A DNA stretch of 64,000 bases from JBDGYW01 sp964580055 (GCA_964580055.1 CAZOJI010000006.1:62001-126000); one strand, 5' to 3'. Counted from the first letter of the stretch, positions 17,278-26,720 are shown. Numbers and translations: made by a program. Notes: a model not told the origin generated them from the letters alone.

Positions 17278-18300
17278 GTGACGACCTCTACTCGCATCGT
17301 CCATCTAGAACCCATTCCCGACTGGATACGCGGAATTTATGACTCCGCATTTGATGCTCCGCACTACGATCTCATCTGGGCATCGGACCGCCAAGACACC
17401 GAGCTGGGTGACTTTGTCTCGGGCGCGGATATCCTGATCACGGGCAAACGGCGGATAACTGAAACCGTGCTTCTGGCGGCAGGTGCCAACGTGCGCTTGA
17501 TCCAGGTTATTGGTCGCGCGCCGTGGGCGGTCGACCTGGACCGTGCCGGTGAAGCTGGAATACCGGTTTCATTCCTGCCTCACGGAGGTGCCATTGCGGT
17601 AGCGGAACACACGTTCGCTCTCATGTTGGGGCTCTACAGGAAACTGGTATCAGGTCATCTCGGCACTGCCCACGCCGAATATGAGAGGCTCGAACTCGAG
17701 CCGATTCGCACCAGCGAGCGGGTCATTGCCTTCAACTGGCTCGAGCTATCAGGCGTACAGCAGCTCCACGGCAAGACCCTGGGTCTGGTGGGTCTCGGGG
17801 ACATCGGGCTGGAAGTGGTGCGGCGCGCTCGCGCGTTCGACATGACCGTGCTGTACACGAAACGGTCGCCACTTCCTGCGGAATACGAAAGGCTGGTCGG
17901 TGTCAGATTCAAACCGATGACGGATCTGCTGGAATTGTCCGACGTCGTCAGCCTGCATGCACCGCATACACCCCAAACGGAAGGACTGATAGACGCGGGT
18001 GCGCTTTCGCACATGCGGAAGACAGCCGTACTGGTCAACACAGCGCGCGGCGGGCTCGTGGACGAGCAGGCATTGGTTGCCGCACTTCGCGACGAGAGTA
18101 TAGCCGGGGCCGGTCTCGACGTATTCGTCGACGAACCCCTTCCGGCAGGGCACGCGCTGCTCGACCTCCAGAACGTCCTGTTATCCCCACACCTCGGCGG
18201 AGGCACGGGAGGTGGACAGAAGGGTATGGTGAACGAAATCAAGTCCAACGTCGAGAGAACGCTCAGAGGAGAAACGCCGCATCACCTGGTATCGCCGTGA
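17278..18300 (+). CDS. D-isomer-specific 2-hydroxyacid dehydrogenase
   Basis: 340 residues from GTG 17278, preceded by GAGGTGG (an ATG at 17161 gives an unlikely basic extension). The NAD-binding domain carries LGLVGLGDIGLEVVRRA. Catalytic Arg lies in VNTARGG, Glu in LDVFVDEP and His in LSPHLGGG. It interconverts a 2-hydroxy acid and a 2-oxo acid. It is the first gene of a rightward set: its TGA overlaps the GTG of the DUF819 gene (GTGA), so translation is probably coupled. Substrate is unknown; a 2-oxo acid from the aminotransferase downstream is a reasonable guess. Confidence 0.88.
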   Translation: MTTSTRIVHLEPIPDWIRGIYDSAFDAPHYDLIWASDRQDTELGDFVSGADILITGKRRITETVLLAAGANVRLIQVIGRAPWAVDLDRAGEAGIPVSFLPHGGAIAVAEHTFALMLGLYRKLVSGHLGTAHAEYERLELEPIRTSERVIAFNWLELSGVQQLHGKTLGLVGLGDIGLEVVRRARAFDMTVLYTKRSPLPAEYERLVGVRFKPMTDLLELSDVVSLHAPHTPQTEGLIDAGALSHMRKTAVLVNTARGGLVDEQALVAALRDESIAGAGLDVFVDEPLPAGHALLDLQNVLLSPHLGGGTGGGQKGMVNEIKSNVERTLRGETPHHLVSP

Positions 18301-19454
18301 TCAGCGATCCACTTCTGCTCCTGGCATTCATGTTCGCGGTGGTGGCGTTTACGCGATATCTCGAGACGCGCTTCAAGTTCGTCGAGCGTATCAGCTCGGC
18401 AGTGGTATGCACGCTGCTCGGAATCTTCCTGGCCAACACCGGCGTGATACCGACCACGGCGGAATCGGCCACAAACGCCACGGTATTCGAGTTCGCCATT
18501 CCCTACACCATCGTGCTGGTAATCCTGGGCACCAACGTCCGTGAGATCGTGACGGCGGGTCGACCTCTCGTTTTTGCGTATCTGTTGGCCGTCTTCGGCA
18601 GCTTCGTCGGTGGATTAGCCTGCGGTGTCTTGATGAGTTCGTGGGTGGGACCGGAGACATGGAAGCTGAGCGGCGCCTTCTCGGGCGCATTTGCGGGCGG
18701 CGGAATGAACTTCGCCGCTGTCGGGCAGGGACTGGAGATACCTCCCAGCACTTTCGCAGCCGCCGCAGTGGCAGACAATCTGTCCACGGTACCGTATCTG
18801 CTGGCGCAGGTGGGGCTCGTCGGAGTCTTGAGTGCCGTGTACGTTGGCCGCGCGCGGTTCAAGACTGTTGCCGCACCCGACCCGGGCGCCGGCGGCGCCG
18901 AGGCCAACGATTTGAGGCGGGAGTGGACGGTGACGGAGATAAGCATCACCGAGATGTCGCTGCTGGCGAGTCTTCCCTTGGCGGTGCTTTGGCTGGCGCG
19001 GGTTCTGGGCGGCGTGATTCCTGGAATACCCGAAGTGTTGTGGCTAACGACGATAGCCCTGGTTCTCTCGCAGTTCCCGTTCATAAGAAAGCTGCGAGGC
19101 GCCCAGGTGGGATCTTATTTTGCCTTGCACATGTTCTTCATAGTCCTGGGAGCTTCATCTATCGTGAGCGAGGTTTTCGAGGCCGGTCTCCCGATCTTCG
19201 GTTTCATGATAGCGATCATCTTGATCCACGCACTCACGGTATACGGAATGGGCTGGCTGGCGCGGCTCGACCTGCCGACGGTCTCGGTGGCCAGCCAGGC
19301 GGCCGTCGGCGGCCCGGGCTCCGCACTGGCACTCTCCATGGCGATGAAGTGGGACCGGCTCGTCACCCCCGGGGTAATCGTGGGGATCTTCGGGTACGCC
19401 TTGGGCAACTACCTGGGATTTGCATGCGCATATCTCGTGAGACTCCTGATTTGA
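18297..19454 (+). CDS. DUF819-family membrane protein, probable transporter
   Basis: 385 residues starting at a GTG that overlaps the previous stop. About ten hydrophobic helices make two related halves. The signature SGAFSGAFAGGGMNFAAVGQGL and AAAAVADNLSTVPYLL lies after the fourth helix, and AAVGGPGSALALSMAM in the second half gives the re-entrant loop style of DUF819. The family is predicted to transport small organic anions, without firm biochemistry. Between a hydroxyacid dehydrogenase and an SDR it probably imports or exports the substrate of this cluster. Confidence 0.8.
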   Translation: MISDPLLLLAFMFAVVAFTRYLETRFKFVERISSAVVCTLLGIFLANTGVIPTTAESATNATVFEFAIPYTIVLVILGTNVREIVTAGRPLVFAYLLAVFGSFVGGLACGVLMSSWVGPETWKLSGAFSGAFAGGGMNFAAVGQGLEIPPSTFAAAAVADNLSTVPYLLAQVGLVGVLSAVYVGRARFKTVAAPDPGAGGAEANDLRREWTVTEISITEMSLLASLPLAVLWLARVLGGVIPGIPEVLWLTTIALVLSQFPFIRKLRGAQVGSYFALHMFFIVLGASSIVSEVFEAGLPIFGFMIAIILIHALTVYGMGWLARLDLPTVSVASQAAVGGPGSALALSMAMKWDRLVTPGVIVGIFGYALGNYLGFACAYLVRLLI

Positions 19455-19488
19455 CCTGAGAATTCGCCGGAGAGACTCGGAGGATCGA

Positions 19489-20268
19489 TTGAACGATACG
19501 AAAACTGACGCTGTAGTAACCGGTGCGGGGCGAGGACTGGGACGTGCGATTGCACAGGCGCTGGCCCAGGAGGGATACCGGGTCTGGATCTGCTCGGAGA
19601 ATCTCCCTGAGCTTCAGACGACGGCCTGCCTCATCGAGGATTCCGGTGGCCGCGTCGAGGTGGTTGAGACGGACTTGACCGACCCGGAGGCATGCGCCGC
19701 CTTCACGAAAGCCGTGATACAGAGTGAGCGGCCCTTGCGAGTCGTGGTAAACAACGCCGCGGTGTGGAAGCCGACGCCGGTGCTGGAGACGCCCCTTTCT
19801 CTGTGGTCGGAAACGCTGGCGGTCATGCTCACAGCCCCCTTCTTGATCACGCGCGATCTGTTGCCTCTGCTGCAGCGGGAAAGGGGGTCGGTCATCAGCG
19901 TGTCTTCGCGGTCCGCCGTAATGCCGTTCGTGGGCGAAGCGGCCTATTGCGCCGCCAAGTATGGTATCGAAGCATTCACGCAATGCCTCGCTCTCGAACT
20001 CGGCAACAATAGTGTGAGCGTCAACACGATCACACCGGGTCTCAAGATCAAACCGACGTCCATAACCGACGAACAAGCCGCTTCCCTGCCCCGGGCCGAG
20101 CGAGAGTCCTGGCACGATCCCATGGAGATAATGCCGGCATTCGTCTTCCTGGCCGATCTGCGAGGCGAGGTGACGGGACGGCGATTCGATGCCTTCGAAC
20201 TCACCTACGCGCTCCAGAAGTTCGGCCGGGACGGCACGTTGCACAGAATCGACGAGTACTACCGATGA
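19489..20268 (+). CDS. SDR-family NAD(P)-dependent oxidoreductase
   Basis: 259 residues, TTG start at 19489 behind GGAGG. Cofactor motif TGAGRGLGRAIA, NNAAV, catalytic Ser in SVSSRSA, and YCAAK as the Tyr-x3-Lys pair are all in place, so it should be an active reductase or dehydrogenase. The C-terminal part is polar with no membrane segment. It lies 34 bp after the DUF819 gene and 34 bp before the half-size aminotransferase. Substrate is not evident from sequence. Confidence 0.88.
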   Translation: MNDTKTDAVVTGAGRGLGRAIAQALAQEGYRVWICSENLPELQTTACLIEDSGGRVEVVETDLTDPEACAAFTKAVIQSERPLRVVVNNAAVWKPTPVLETPLSLWSETLAVMLTAPFLITRDLLPLLQRERGSVISVSSRSAVMPFVGEAAYCAAKYGIEAFTQCLALELGNNSVSVNTITPGLKIKPTSITDEQAASLPRAERESWHDPMEIMPAFVFLADLRGEVTGRRFDAFELTYALQKFGRDGTLHRIDEYYR

Positions 20269-20302
20269 CCGCAATAACTCCCTGAGGCTTTGAAGCTCCG
20301 AC

Positions 20303-21052
20303 ATGAAAGACATGACAGAGAGTCCACAATCGAACTTCGCCAGGCACCTGGCCAAACGCGTTGCCGGCCTACGTACCGGTGTCGAGGCGAGCCAGTTCGC
20401 GGACGTACCGATCCCGGACGGGCTACCCGAATATATGGGAGAGCACCTTGCGGCCGGTGAGACACACTACACGGCCCGGCCGGGCATTCCCGAGTTGCGG
20501 ACAGCAATCGGTCGCGAGATTCACGACTGCGGAGGGCCTGTTAGAGAAAGTGACGGCGTGATCGTGACCCACGGTGAGGGAGAGGCTCTTTACGTGACCC
20601 TGCTCGGGCTTGGATTGGGTGCTGAATCTAACCTCGTTGTGCAAGGAGCGTGTCGCCATCGCCAGCTCTTCGAATTATTGGGGATCGAGGTCGTGCCGCC
20701 GGATGGCCACAAGTCACGTAACGCGCATACGCTCTACCGCGAATTCGGGGAGGAGCCCGTCGAAGCCTGTGCCGACACTACTTCGTGCGAGCACGAAATA
20801 GTCGCTTTGGGTGGATTGCTCTTTTCCGACAGCTCGACTAGCACCGGCTTTTCCTCCCTGGATACCGATGCCGTCGTCATAGGTCACTTGGACTCACTGC
20901 CCGCCCTGGACCGTTTCCGTCTCGGTTTCGTAGCAGGACCACCGGAGACAGTGAAGCGCATACAGACCTGGAAGCAGGCACTCTCCATTTGCACCGCCGC
21001 ACCGTCGCAGCGTGCCGCGCTGTTCGCTCTCGGGCGTGGAGGTGTATCATGA
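20303..21052 (+). CDS. Half-size aminotransferase-like protein lacking the PLP lysine
   Basis: 249 residues in a clean frame. HYTARPGIPELRTAIGREI and IVTHGEGEALYVTLLGLGL match the start of the large domain of fold-type I aminotransferases. LGFVAGPPETVKRIQTWKQALSICTAAPSQRAA matches the segment just after the PLP lysine. In the expected SxSK position the chain reads HLDS, so Lys is replaced by Ser198. The NPxNPTG block, the cofactor Asp and the whole C-terminal small domain are absent. Its TGA overlaps the ATG of a complete aminotransferase (ATGA). It could be a pseudo-enzyme partner, or a gene shortened by deletion but still in frame. Confidence 0.6.
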   Translation: MKDMTESPQSNFARHLAKRVAGLRTGVEASQFADVPIPDGLPEYMGEHLAAGETHYTARPGIPELRTAIGREIHDCGGPVRESDGVIVTHGEGEALYVTLLGLGLGAESNLVVQGACRHRQLFELLGIEVVPPDGHKSRNAHTLYREFGEEPVEACADTTSCEHEIVALGGLLFSDSSTSTGFSSLDTDAVVIGHLDSLPALDRFRLGFVAGPPETVKRIQTWKQALSICTAAPSQRAALFALGRGGVS

Positions 21053-22200
21053 CGAGCGAGACAGCAAAGAAGGGACAGCAGGCGACGTCGCTTCGCTACA
21101 AGCTCATCGAGCTCGCCTCCGAGATGGAAGACGTGATCTCGCTCGGGCGCGGCGATCCGGACCTGGGCACTCCTCGAGAAATATGGCGCGGCGCACTCCA
21201 AAGGATGGAAGAGGCCGCGGTGTCTTGTCCGGTACGAGGGCTGCCGGAGCTGCGCGCAGCAGTGGCACGTCGATACGAGAAGGAGAAGGGTCTTTTCTTC
21301 GACCCGGAGAGCGAAATACTGATCACCAACGGCGGGCAGGAAGGCCTGTTCCTCTCCATGCTGGCGCTCGTCGACCCCGGTGACAAGGTCGCGATGCCGG
21401 ACCCTCGGTATTCATCATACGATCAGGCGATCGGCGCCGCGGGCGGCGATCTGCTCGAGATTCCCACGGGCCTGGACAATGATTTCGTGCCCACTCCGGG
21501 TGACGTCCGCACCCACGGCGAAACTGCGAAGGTCCTCGTATTGATCAACCCCAGCAATCCCACCGGTGCCCTGGCGGACGCAGCCGCCATACGAGCTATA
21601 GCGCAAGAAGTCAGGGATACGGACACGATCGTAATATCTGACGAGATCTACGAGAGCATAGTCTACGAAAACAAGCAGTTCCTGTCCCTCGCCGCCTGCG
21701 ACGGCATGCGTGACCGCACCGTGACTCTGTCGGGGTTTTCGAAGACATACGCAATGACCGGTTTTCGCGTGGGCTATCTGCTGGGCGACGCTGCGTTCAT
21801 CGACGCGGTCGAGGTCTTCAAAGCGAGCATCGCGGGCCCATGCCCTCTGTTCTCACAGTACGCGGCACTCGCTGCACTGGAGCAGGCGAGGGACACCAGA
21901 CCGGAGTTCCTGGCGATCTACTCCGCCAGGCGCGCCAAGATGATGGCAGGCCTCGATGCCCTCGGGATCCCGTACTGCCACCCGGGAGGTGGCCTCTTCA
22001 TGTGGGCGGACGTATCGCGGTTTGGATTGGAGGGAGAGCGGTTCTGTTACCGGCTCCTGAAGAACACCGGAGTGCTGATGTTTCCTGGGCGCTCGTTTGG
22101 CGAGAAGTGGAACAATTGGGTACGGATCTCGCTCCTGACTCCTGAGGAGCGCATAGCCGAAGCACTCGACCGCGCGGCGGGCTTCGTGGAATCGCTGTGA
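21049..22200 (+). CDS. PLP-dependent aminotransferase, class I/II
   Basis: 383 residues from ATG 21049 with a strong GGAGGTG upstream that lies inside the preceding gene. All key elements are present: YPVRG-type block VRGLPELRAAVARRY, the cofactor-ring block ITNGGQEGL, NPSNPTG, ISDEIYE with Asp198, SGFSKTYAMTGFRVGY with the Schiff-base Lys232, and a full small domain. It exchanges an amino group between an amino acid and a 2-oxo acid in the cytoplasm. Overlap with the half-size homologue means the two are made together. Confidence 0.9.
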   Translation: MTSETAKKGQQATSLRYKLIELASEMEDVISLGRGDPDLGTPREIWRGALQRMEEAAVSCPVRGLPELRAAVARRYEKEKGLFFDPESEILITNGGQEGLFLSMLALVDPGDKVAMPDPRYSSYDQAIGAAGGDLLEIPTGLDNDFVPTPGDVRTHGETAKVLVLINPSNPTGALADAAAIRAIAQEVRDTDTIVISDEIYESIVYENKQFLSLAACDGMRDRTVTLSGFSKTYAMTGFRVGYLLGDAAFIDAVEVFKASIAGPCPLFSQYAALAALEQARDTRPEFLAIYSARRAKMMAGLDALGIPYCHPGGGLFMWADVSRFGLEGERFCYRLLKNTGVLMFPGRSFGEKWNNWVRISLLTPEERIAEALDRAAGFVESL

Positions 22201-22272
22201 AGGAGATTCGAAATGCCGGCCGCCGGGTGGTAGAATCATTGAAAGGGATATGAATTGGTTCTGGAGGTAACA

Positions 22273-23673
22273 ATGCCGTCGGAAACACTCTTGACCGGTG
22301 GCACTCTCGTCACCGCAGTAGACTCGCGGACCGGCGACTTGCTGATTCGCGACGGCAAGATCGCGGAAGTCGGTACCGGACTGACTTCCTCCGGTCGCAC
22401 GCTCGATGTTTCCGGCCATCTGGTGCTGCCTGGCGGTATCGACACACACGTGCACCATTCTCACCCCATCAAGCACCTGGATATCGAGACGGCGGACGAC
22501 TTTCACACGGGTACGGTCGCGGCCGCATGCGGGGGCGTCACCGCGATCATCGATTTCGCGCTGCAGCAGAAGGGGGACACGCTTGTAGAGACGCGTGACC
22601 GCCGTTTACCGGCCGTCGAGGACAAGGCGGTGATCGACTACGGTCTCCACATAATCGTCACCGATGTGCGGGATGAGAGCCTTGCGGAGATCCCGCAACT
22701 GGTCGAGGAAGGATTTCCTTCCTTCAAAATGATGATGACCTACGCGGGCAAGAAAGTGGACGATGCCGGGCTCTTGCGGGTATTCGAAGTCGTTGCTCGC
22801 AGCGGCGGAATCTGCTACCTGCACTGCGAGAACGACGCGGCAATCACGCATCTGATCAAGGCTCACACTAGCCGGGGTGAGACGGGTCCGTACTATCATG
22901 CGCAGAGCCGTCCCCCGCAGGCCGAGGCTGAGGCCACTCACAGGGCCATATGCCTCGCTGAACTCGCCGGCGCTCCGATCTGCATCGCACACGTGACGAA
23001 TGCCGGTGCTGTATCCCACATCCGTGCCGCACGCGAGCGAGACCTGCCCGTGGTGGCGGAAACCTGCCCGCACTATCTCACCCTCACCGACCGGGTCTAC
23101 GACCCGTCGTCCGGCTTCGAGGCAGCCAAGTACGTGTGCAGTCCGCCCATGCGCGAAGACAAACACCGCGACGCTCTCTGGACCGCTCTCCAGGAAGGTG
23201 CTCTCCAACAGGTCGCGTCCGACCATGCTCCGTTCAGGTACTCCGACCAGAAGACGTTGGGGCGCGACGACTTCACCAGGATTCCCAACGGGCTTCCGGG
23301 AATCGAGACCCGGGTGCCACTGGTATTCACAAACGGTGTGAAGACCGGTTTACTCAGTATCAATCGCTTTGTGGAGTTGGTCTCCACCAACCCCGCTAAG
23401 ATCTTCGGCCTATACCCTACCAAGGGATCACTCGAAGTCGGCGCTGACGCCGACCTGATTGTGATCGATCCCGATCGGGAAGTGGAGATAGACCACGCCG
23501 TGCTGCATTCGGCCATGGATTACAGTCCCTATGAGGGGATGACTGTGTCAGGGTTTCCCACTTGGACGATATCGCGGGGCGAGATCATTGTGGACCGGTG
23601 GCAGCCGCTCGCCGAGCGTGGGCGCGGACTGTTGGTCAAACGGACGCCGATCAATCGTGACGACCTTCCTTGA
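22273..23673 (+). CDS. Dihydropyrimidinase / hydantoinase-family amidohydrolase
   Basis: 466 residues from ATG 22273 behind GGAGGTAAC. Metal ligands of the amidohydrolase superfamily are visible: DTHVH (His59, His61), the carboxylated Lys152 in SFKMMM, His in LHCEND, His in IAHVTNAG and the catalytic Asp in SDHAPF. It opens cyclic amides such as hydantoins or dihydropyrimidines. It is the last gene of the rightward cluster and stops 5 bp before the convergent desuccinylase-like gene. No carbamoylase was seen nearby. Confidence 0.88.
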   Translation: MPSETLLTGGTLVTAVDSRTGDLLIRDGKIAEVGTGLTSSGRTLDVSGHLVLPGGIDTHVHHSHPIKHLDIETADDFHTGTVAAACGGVTAIIDFALQQKGDTLVETRDRRLPAVEDKAVIDYGLHIIVTDVRDESLAEIPQLVEEGFPSFKMMMTYAGKKVDDAGLLRVFEVVARSGGICYLHCENDAAITHLIKAHTSRGETGPYYHAQSRPPQAEAEATHRAICLAELAGAPICIAHVTNAGAVSHIRAARERDLPVVAETCPHYLTLTDRVYDPSSGFEAAKYVCSPPMREDKHRDALWTALQEGALQQVASDHAPFRYSDQKTLGRDDFTRIPNGLPGIETRVPLVFTNGVKTGLLSINRFVELVSTNPAKIFGLYPTKGSLEVGADADLIVIDPDREVEIDHAVLHSAMDYSPYEGMTVSGFPTWTISRGEIIVDRWQPLAERGRGLLVKRTPINRDDLP

Positions 23674-23678
23674 TACGG

Positions 23679-24680
23679 CTATCCCGATATCAGGTCGTCA
23701 CGCGTCTCGTCGATGATCCCGAAGAAGCAGCACCAGTCACCCTCGAGTACCGAGGGCCTGGAACGGAGACCGAATACGACACCGTCTCCCGGCGCACAGA
23801 CCTCGGCGAGCATATCGCCGTACAGCGAATAGACCTGGCCCAGCACCGTGTCCTTGGCTACGGGCTTCTCGAACTCGAGATCCGGATTGCCGACCCACAA
23901 TCCAGACGCCGGCGCGAGCAGTGGCTGCTGGTGCCCCATGCGCCACCCGTTCGCGTACGACGGTTCACCCTCTATGATCCCGTAGTGACGCATCACGTTC
24001 ATATAGCTCTCGGACAAGTCCTCGGCGATATCATGGAACTCCCGCGTGAGGGATCTGCAGTTGCCGCCCAGCTCGACCGTGATGCCGGCCTTGCCCAGTT
24101 CGGCGATCTTTGACGCAGGGTTGTTGCCGCCGACACCGCTCCTGAAAACCAGATCCCACTGCGGTCCCATCGCAGCCGCCAATTCCAGCGACTGCGGGTT
24201 GTCGGATGCGAAGATCATGTGCGCCAGGTAGGAATGCTCTCCACCCGAGTGAATCGCGATCTGGAGGTCGCACTTGTTCTTCATGACCTCCCAGTGTGCG
24301 TGCGCCACCCGTTCCGTCAGGTAACCGTCCGGTCTGCCCGGATAGATACGGTTCATGTCATACGAGAAGGTGTCGAGCGGATTGCCGCGCTGACCGGCCT
24401 GGAATCCGTGCACGTTCATGGCCGGTACGAACACGACGGTTCCGGCCATGTTTTCAGGATCCAGTTTGGACATCGTCCTATGGATAGAGAACGGGCCTTC
24501 GGGTTCGTCGCCGTGGATTGCGCCATTCAACCACAAAACGGGGCCGTCATCGACACCGCGGTACACCAGCACCGGAATGGCGCCGACGCATCCGCACAGG
24601 TCGATTCCGGTCTCAATGCTGCCACGTGTGACAGTCCCCGGTTTGGACGCGACGTTTCCTATCTGCAGGGATTCCGGCAT
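23679..24680 (-). CDS. Succinylglutamate desuccinylase / aspartoacylase-family zinc hydrolase
   Basis: 333 residues from ATG 24680 (GAGGAG 13 bases upstream overlaps the end of the previous gene). The zinc site is NGAIHGDEPEG (His and Glu), with the later ligand in IAIHSGG and a substrate-binding DMNR. The C-terminal beta domain ends with an AstE/AspA-type lipoyl-like region (GLWVGNPDLEFEKPVAKDTVLG). It removes acyl groups from N-acyl amino acids or similar amides. It follows the Ldh2 gene by 4 bp, so both are in one leftward operon with the VOC gene. Confidence 0.85.
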   Translation of the reverse strand: MPESLQIGNVASKPGTVTRGSIETGIDLCGCVGAIPVLVYRGVDDGPVLWLNGAIHGDEPEGPFSIHRTMSKLDPENMAGTVVFVPAMNVHGFQAGQRGNPLDTFSYDMNRIYPGRPDGYLTERVAHAHWEVMKNKCDLQIAIHSGGEHSYLAHMIFASDNPQSLELAAAMGPQWDLVFRSGVGGNNPASKIAELGKAGITVELGGNCRSLTREFHDIAEDLSESYMNVMRHYGIIEGEPSYANGWRMGHQQPLLAPASGLWVGNPDLEFEKPVAKDTVLGQVYSLYGDMLAEVCAPGDGVVFGLRSRPSVLEGDWCCFFGIIDETRDDLISG

Positions 24681-24684
24681 TTGT

Positions 24685-25746
24685 CTAAGAGAGCTCCTCT
24701 TCGAGTTGGAAAGAAACGCCCAATTCCCGGGCGAGTGCACGGAGACCTTCCACGGTCTCCACGTCGATGGGGATTCCTTCAATGCGCCGCCGCCGCTCGC
24801 GACTAAACTCTGCTTCGCCAGGCAGGAGAACCGGGTGGTCCGGATCGATCGGGGGCGCGCCTTTCACTTCGTCCAACAGCCGTTCGAGGCGCGCCTCGAA
24901 CTCGGCGAGAGGCAGGAAGGCCGAGGGGTCCACCGCGATGAGAACGTGGCCCACGTCGTAGTTGCGATCGTCCTGAAACACCGATCCTCCAAACAATGCG
25001 CCTGTCATCACGCCCGCCAGCACGTCTGTGGCGAGACTCAGGCCGTATCCCTTGTAGTCGCCGATTGGAAGCAACGGGCCATCCATCGCGTCGGATGGAT
25101 TCGTGGTTCGTTGACCCTGGGGAGTCAGAGCCCAGTGTTCCGGCATCGGAAGACCGGAACGCTCCAGCCAGCGCATCATACCCTTCCCCGACTGAGTCAG
25201 AGCCATGTCCAGAACGATCGGGTCGCGCCCCCCTCCCCGTGGAACTGCAATTCCCCAGGGGTTCGTGCCGAGCACTGGTTTGGCAGATCCCCACGGCGCC
25301 ATTTCGGCGCCGGCATTGGTCATTGCGATGCCGATGAGGCCGTTCTGCGCCGCCCGATGGGCATGATAACCGGCAATGCCGAAGTGGTTACTGTGCCTGA
25401 CACCGACACTTGCGATTCCGCTGCCGCGTGCTTTCTCGATAGCGCGGTTCATCGCATGATATGCCGCCACGTAACCGAGGCCCTTTGCGGCGTCGAGAAG
25501 AGCCGATGAGGAACGTTCCTCGACCCATACCATCTTAGTCCGTGGTACGATCCCCCCGTTCTTCACTCGACGCGTATAGCGGAACAACTTCTCCAGTCCC
25601 TGGTGTTGACCGGGGTGCCACCACAGGCACGCGGTCACCAGGCCGTCGGCGTTTATCCTGGCCTCCTCGTCCGTGGCTCCCAGCGCGCGCAGCACGTTCT
25701 CCGTGAATCCCCGTACCGCCGCTTCCGGGAACCGAACAGTCTTCAC
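24685..25746 (-). CDS. Malate/L-lactate dehydrogenase-family (Ldh2) oxidoreductase
   Basis: About 353 residues. Seen are VRHSNHFGIAGYHA with the catalytic His, GIAMTNAGAEMAPWGSAKPVLGTNPWGIAVP, and IGDYKGYGLSLATDVLAG, the signature blocks of the Ldh_2 fold (malate, ureidoglycolate and sulfolactate dehydrogenases). The frame opens at a TTG (25797) inside the VOC gene. The GTG at 25746 gives the usual family N-terminus (MKTVRFPEAAVRGF) and is preferred, although the nearby GGAGGAGGA lies too far upstream to settle it. It oxidises a small 2-hydroxy acid with NAD(P). Confidence 0.87.
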   Translation of the reverse strand: MKTVRFPEAAVRGFTENVLRALGATDEEARINADGLVTACLWWHPGQHQGLEKLFRYTRRVKNGGIVPRTKMVWVEERSSSALLDAAKGLGYVAAYHAMNRAIEKARGSGIASVGVRHSNHFGIAGYHAHRAAQNGLIGIAMTNAGAEMAPWGSAKPVLGTNPWGIAVPRGGGRDPIVLDMALTQSGKGMMRWLERSGLPMPEHWALTPQGQRTTNPSDAMDGPLLPIGDYKGYGLSLATDVLAGVMTGALFGGSVFQDDRNYDVGHVLIAVDPSAFLPLAEFEARLERLLDEVKGAPPIDPDHPVLLPGEAEFSRERRRRIEGIPIDVETVEGLRALARELGVSFQLEEELS

Positions 25747-25754
25747 GCTCTCGT

Positions 25755-26669
25755 CTAATGCGTACGGGATGGGAACTCCTCCTCCGGAAAGCTCCAACTA
25801 TGTGAGTGTGGTTGTATCAACTCCACGGTCATACCGGGAAGCTGATCGGGATATACGAACGACTCGAACCCGTCGGCGGCGTTGAGAATCTCGTTGCGGA
25901 ACACCGGAATGTCGTGTTCCCTGAGGTAAGAGACATCGGCCTCGATGTTGGACGTTTGCAGCGCTATGTGATCGAGACCTTCGCCTCTGCTCTTCAAGAA
26001 ACGGTTCACGCGCGATTCCGGATTCCAGTTCTGAACCAGGTGCAGCCACGTGTGATTGGGAAACAGGATGCGAGCGTCGTACTGTTTGCCCTGACCCTGA
26101 TCGTCCCTGAAGTCGCGGGCCTCGAGGCCGAGCACTTCCTGAAATCGCCGACAGGCGGCCTGTAGGTCTCGGACCACCAAACCCAGATGATGCAGTCTAA
26201 TGAGGTTCATGACCGAGCTGATCGGTGCACCTGCCGCATCCTCGGGGTAGACCCAACTCCGGTCGTGCGACTGAATGAACTCGATTGTCAACCCGGGCAG
26301 TTGGTCGGGAAGCACGAATGCTTCGTATCCGTCGGGCCTGTCGAAAACCGTGTCCTCGAATACCGGAATCCCTTTTGCTCGCAGCCGAGCTACATCGCCC
26401 TCGATGTCGTCCGTCTCGACCGCGATGTGTTCGAGACCTTCACCGCGTTCCTCCAGAAACCGGTACACGCGGGAATCCGCCTTCCAGTTCTGGACCAGGT
26501 GAAGCCAGCATTCGTTGCCGAGCAGGAGGCGGGCGTCGTACTGCTTCCCGCCGGCCTGATCGTCACGGAAGTCGCGAGCTTTCAAGCCGAAGATGCGCTC
26601 GAAGCGCTCGCTTGCCTCGGCAAGCTCTCTCACCACGATTCCGACATGCTGAATGCGGAGGATTGTCAT
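25755..26669 (-). CDS. Tandem VOC (glyoxalase-fold) domain protein
   Basis: 304 residues made of two homologous halves (about 1-145 and 155-295). Each begins with a strand such as IQHVGIVVRELAEA or LHHLGLVVRDLQAA, followed by ARDFRDDQ, KQYDAR, WLHLVQNW, EGLEHIAV or EGLDHIAL, and DQLPGLTIEFIQ or DQLPGMTVELIQ. His and Glu at the strand ends match the metal ligands of the fold. Internal duplication is obvious. Such proteins include epimerases and dioxygenases. It is the first gene of the VOC-Ldh2-desuccinylase operon. Confidence 0.85.
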   Translation of the reverse strand: MTILRIQHVGIVVRELAEASERFERIFGLKARDFRDDQAGGKQYDARLLLGNECWLHLVQNWKADSRVYRFLEERGEGLEHIAVETDDIEGDVARLRAKGIPVFEDTVFDRPDGYEAFVLPDQLPGLTIEFIQSHDRSWVYPEDAAGAPISSVMNLIRLHHLGLVVRDLQAACRRFQEVLGLEARDFRDDQGQGKQYDARILFPNHTWLHLVQNWNPESRVNRFLKSRGEGLDHIALQTSNIEADVSYLREHDIPVFRNEILNAADGFESFVYPDQLPGMTVELIQPHSHSWSFPEEEFPSRTH

Positions 26670-26720
26670 ATTGCCAGTCGGTTTGAGTCAGAGTGTTTTT
26701 CTTGCGTTCTCCACGGGTCT

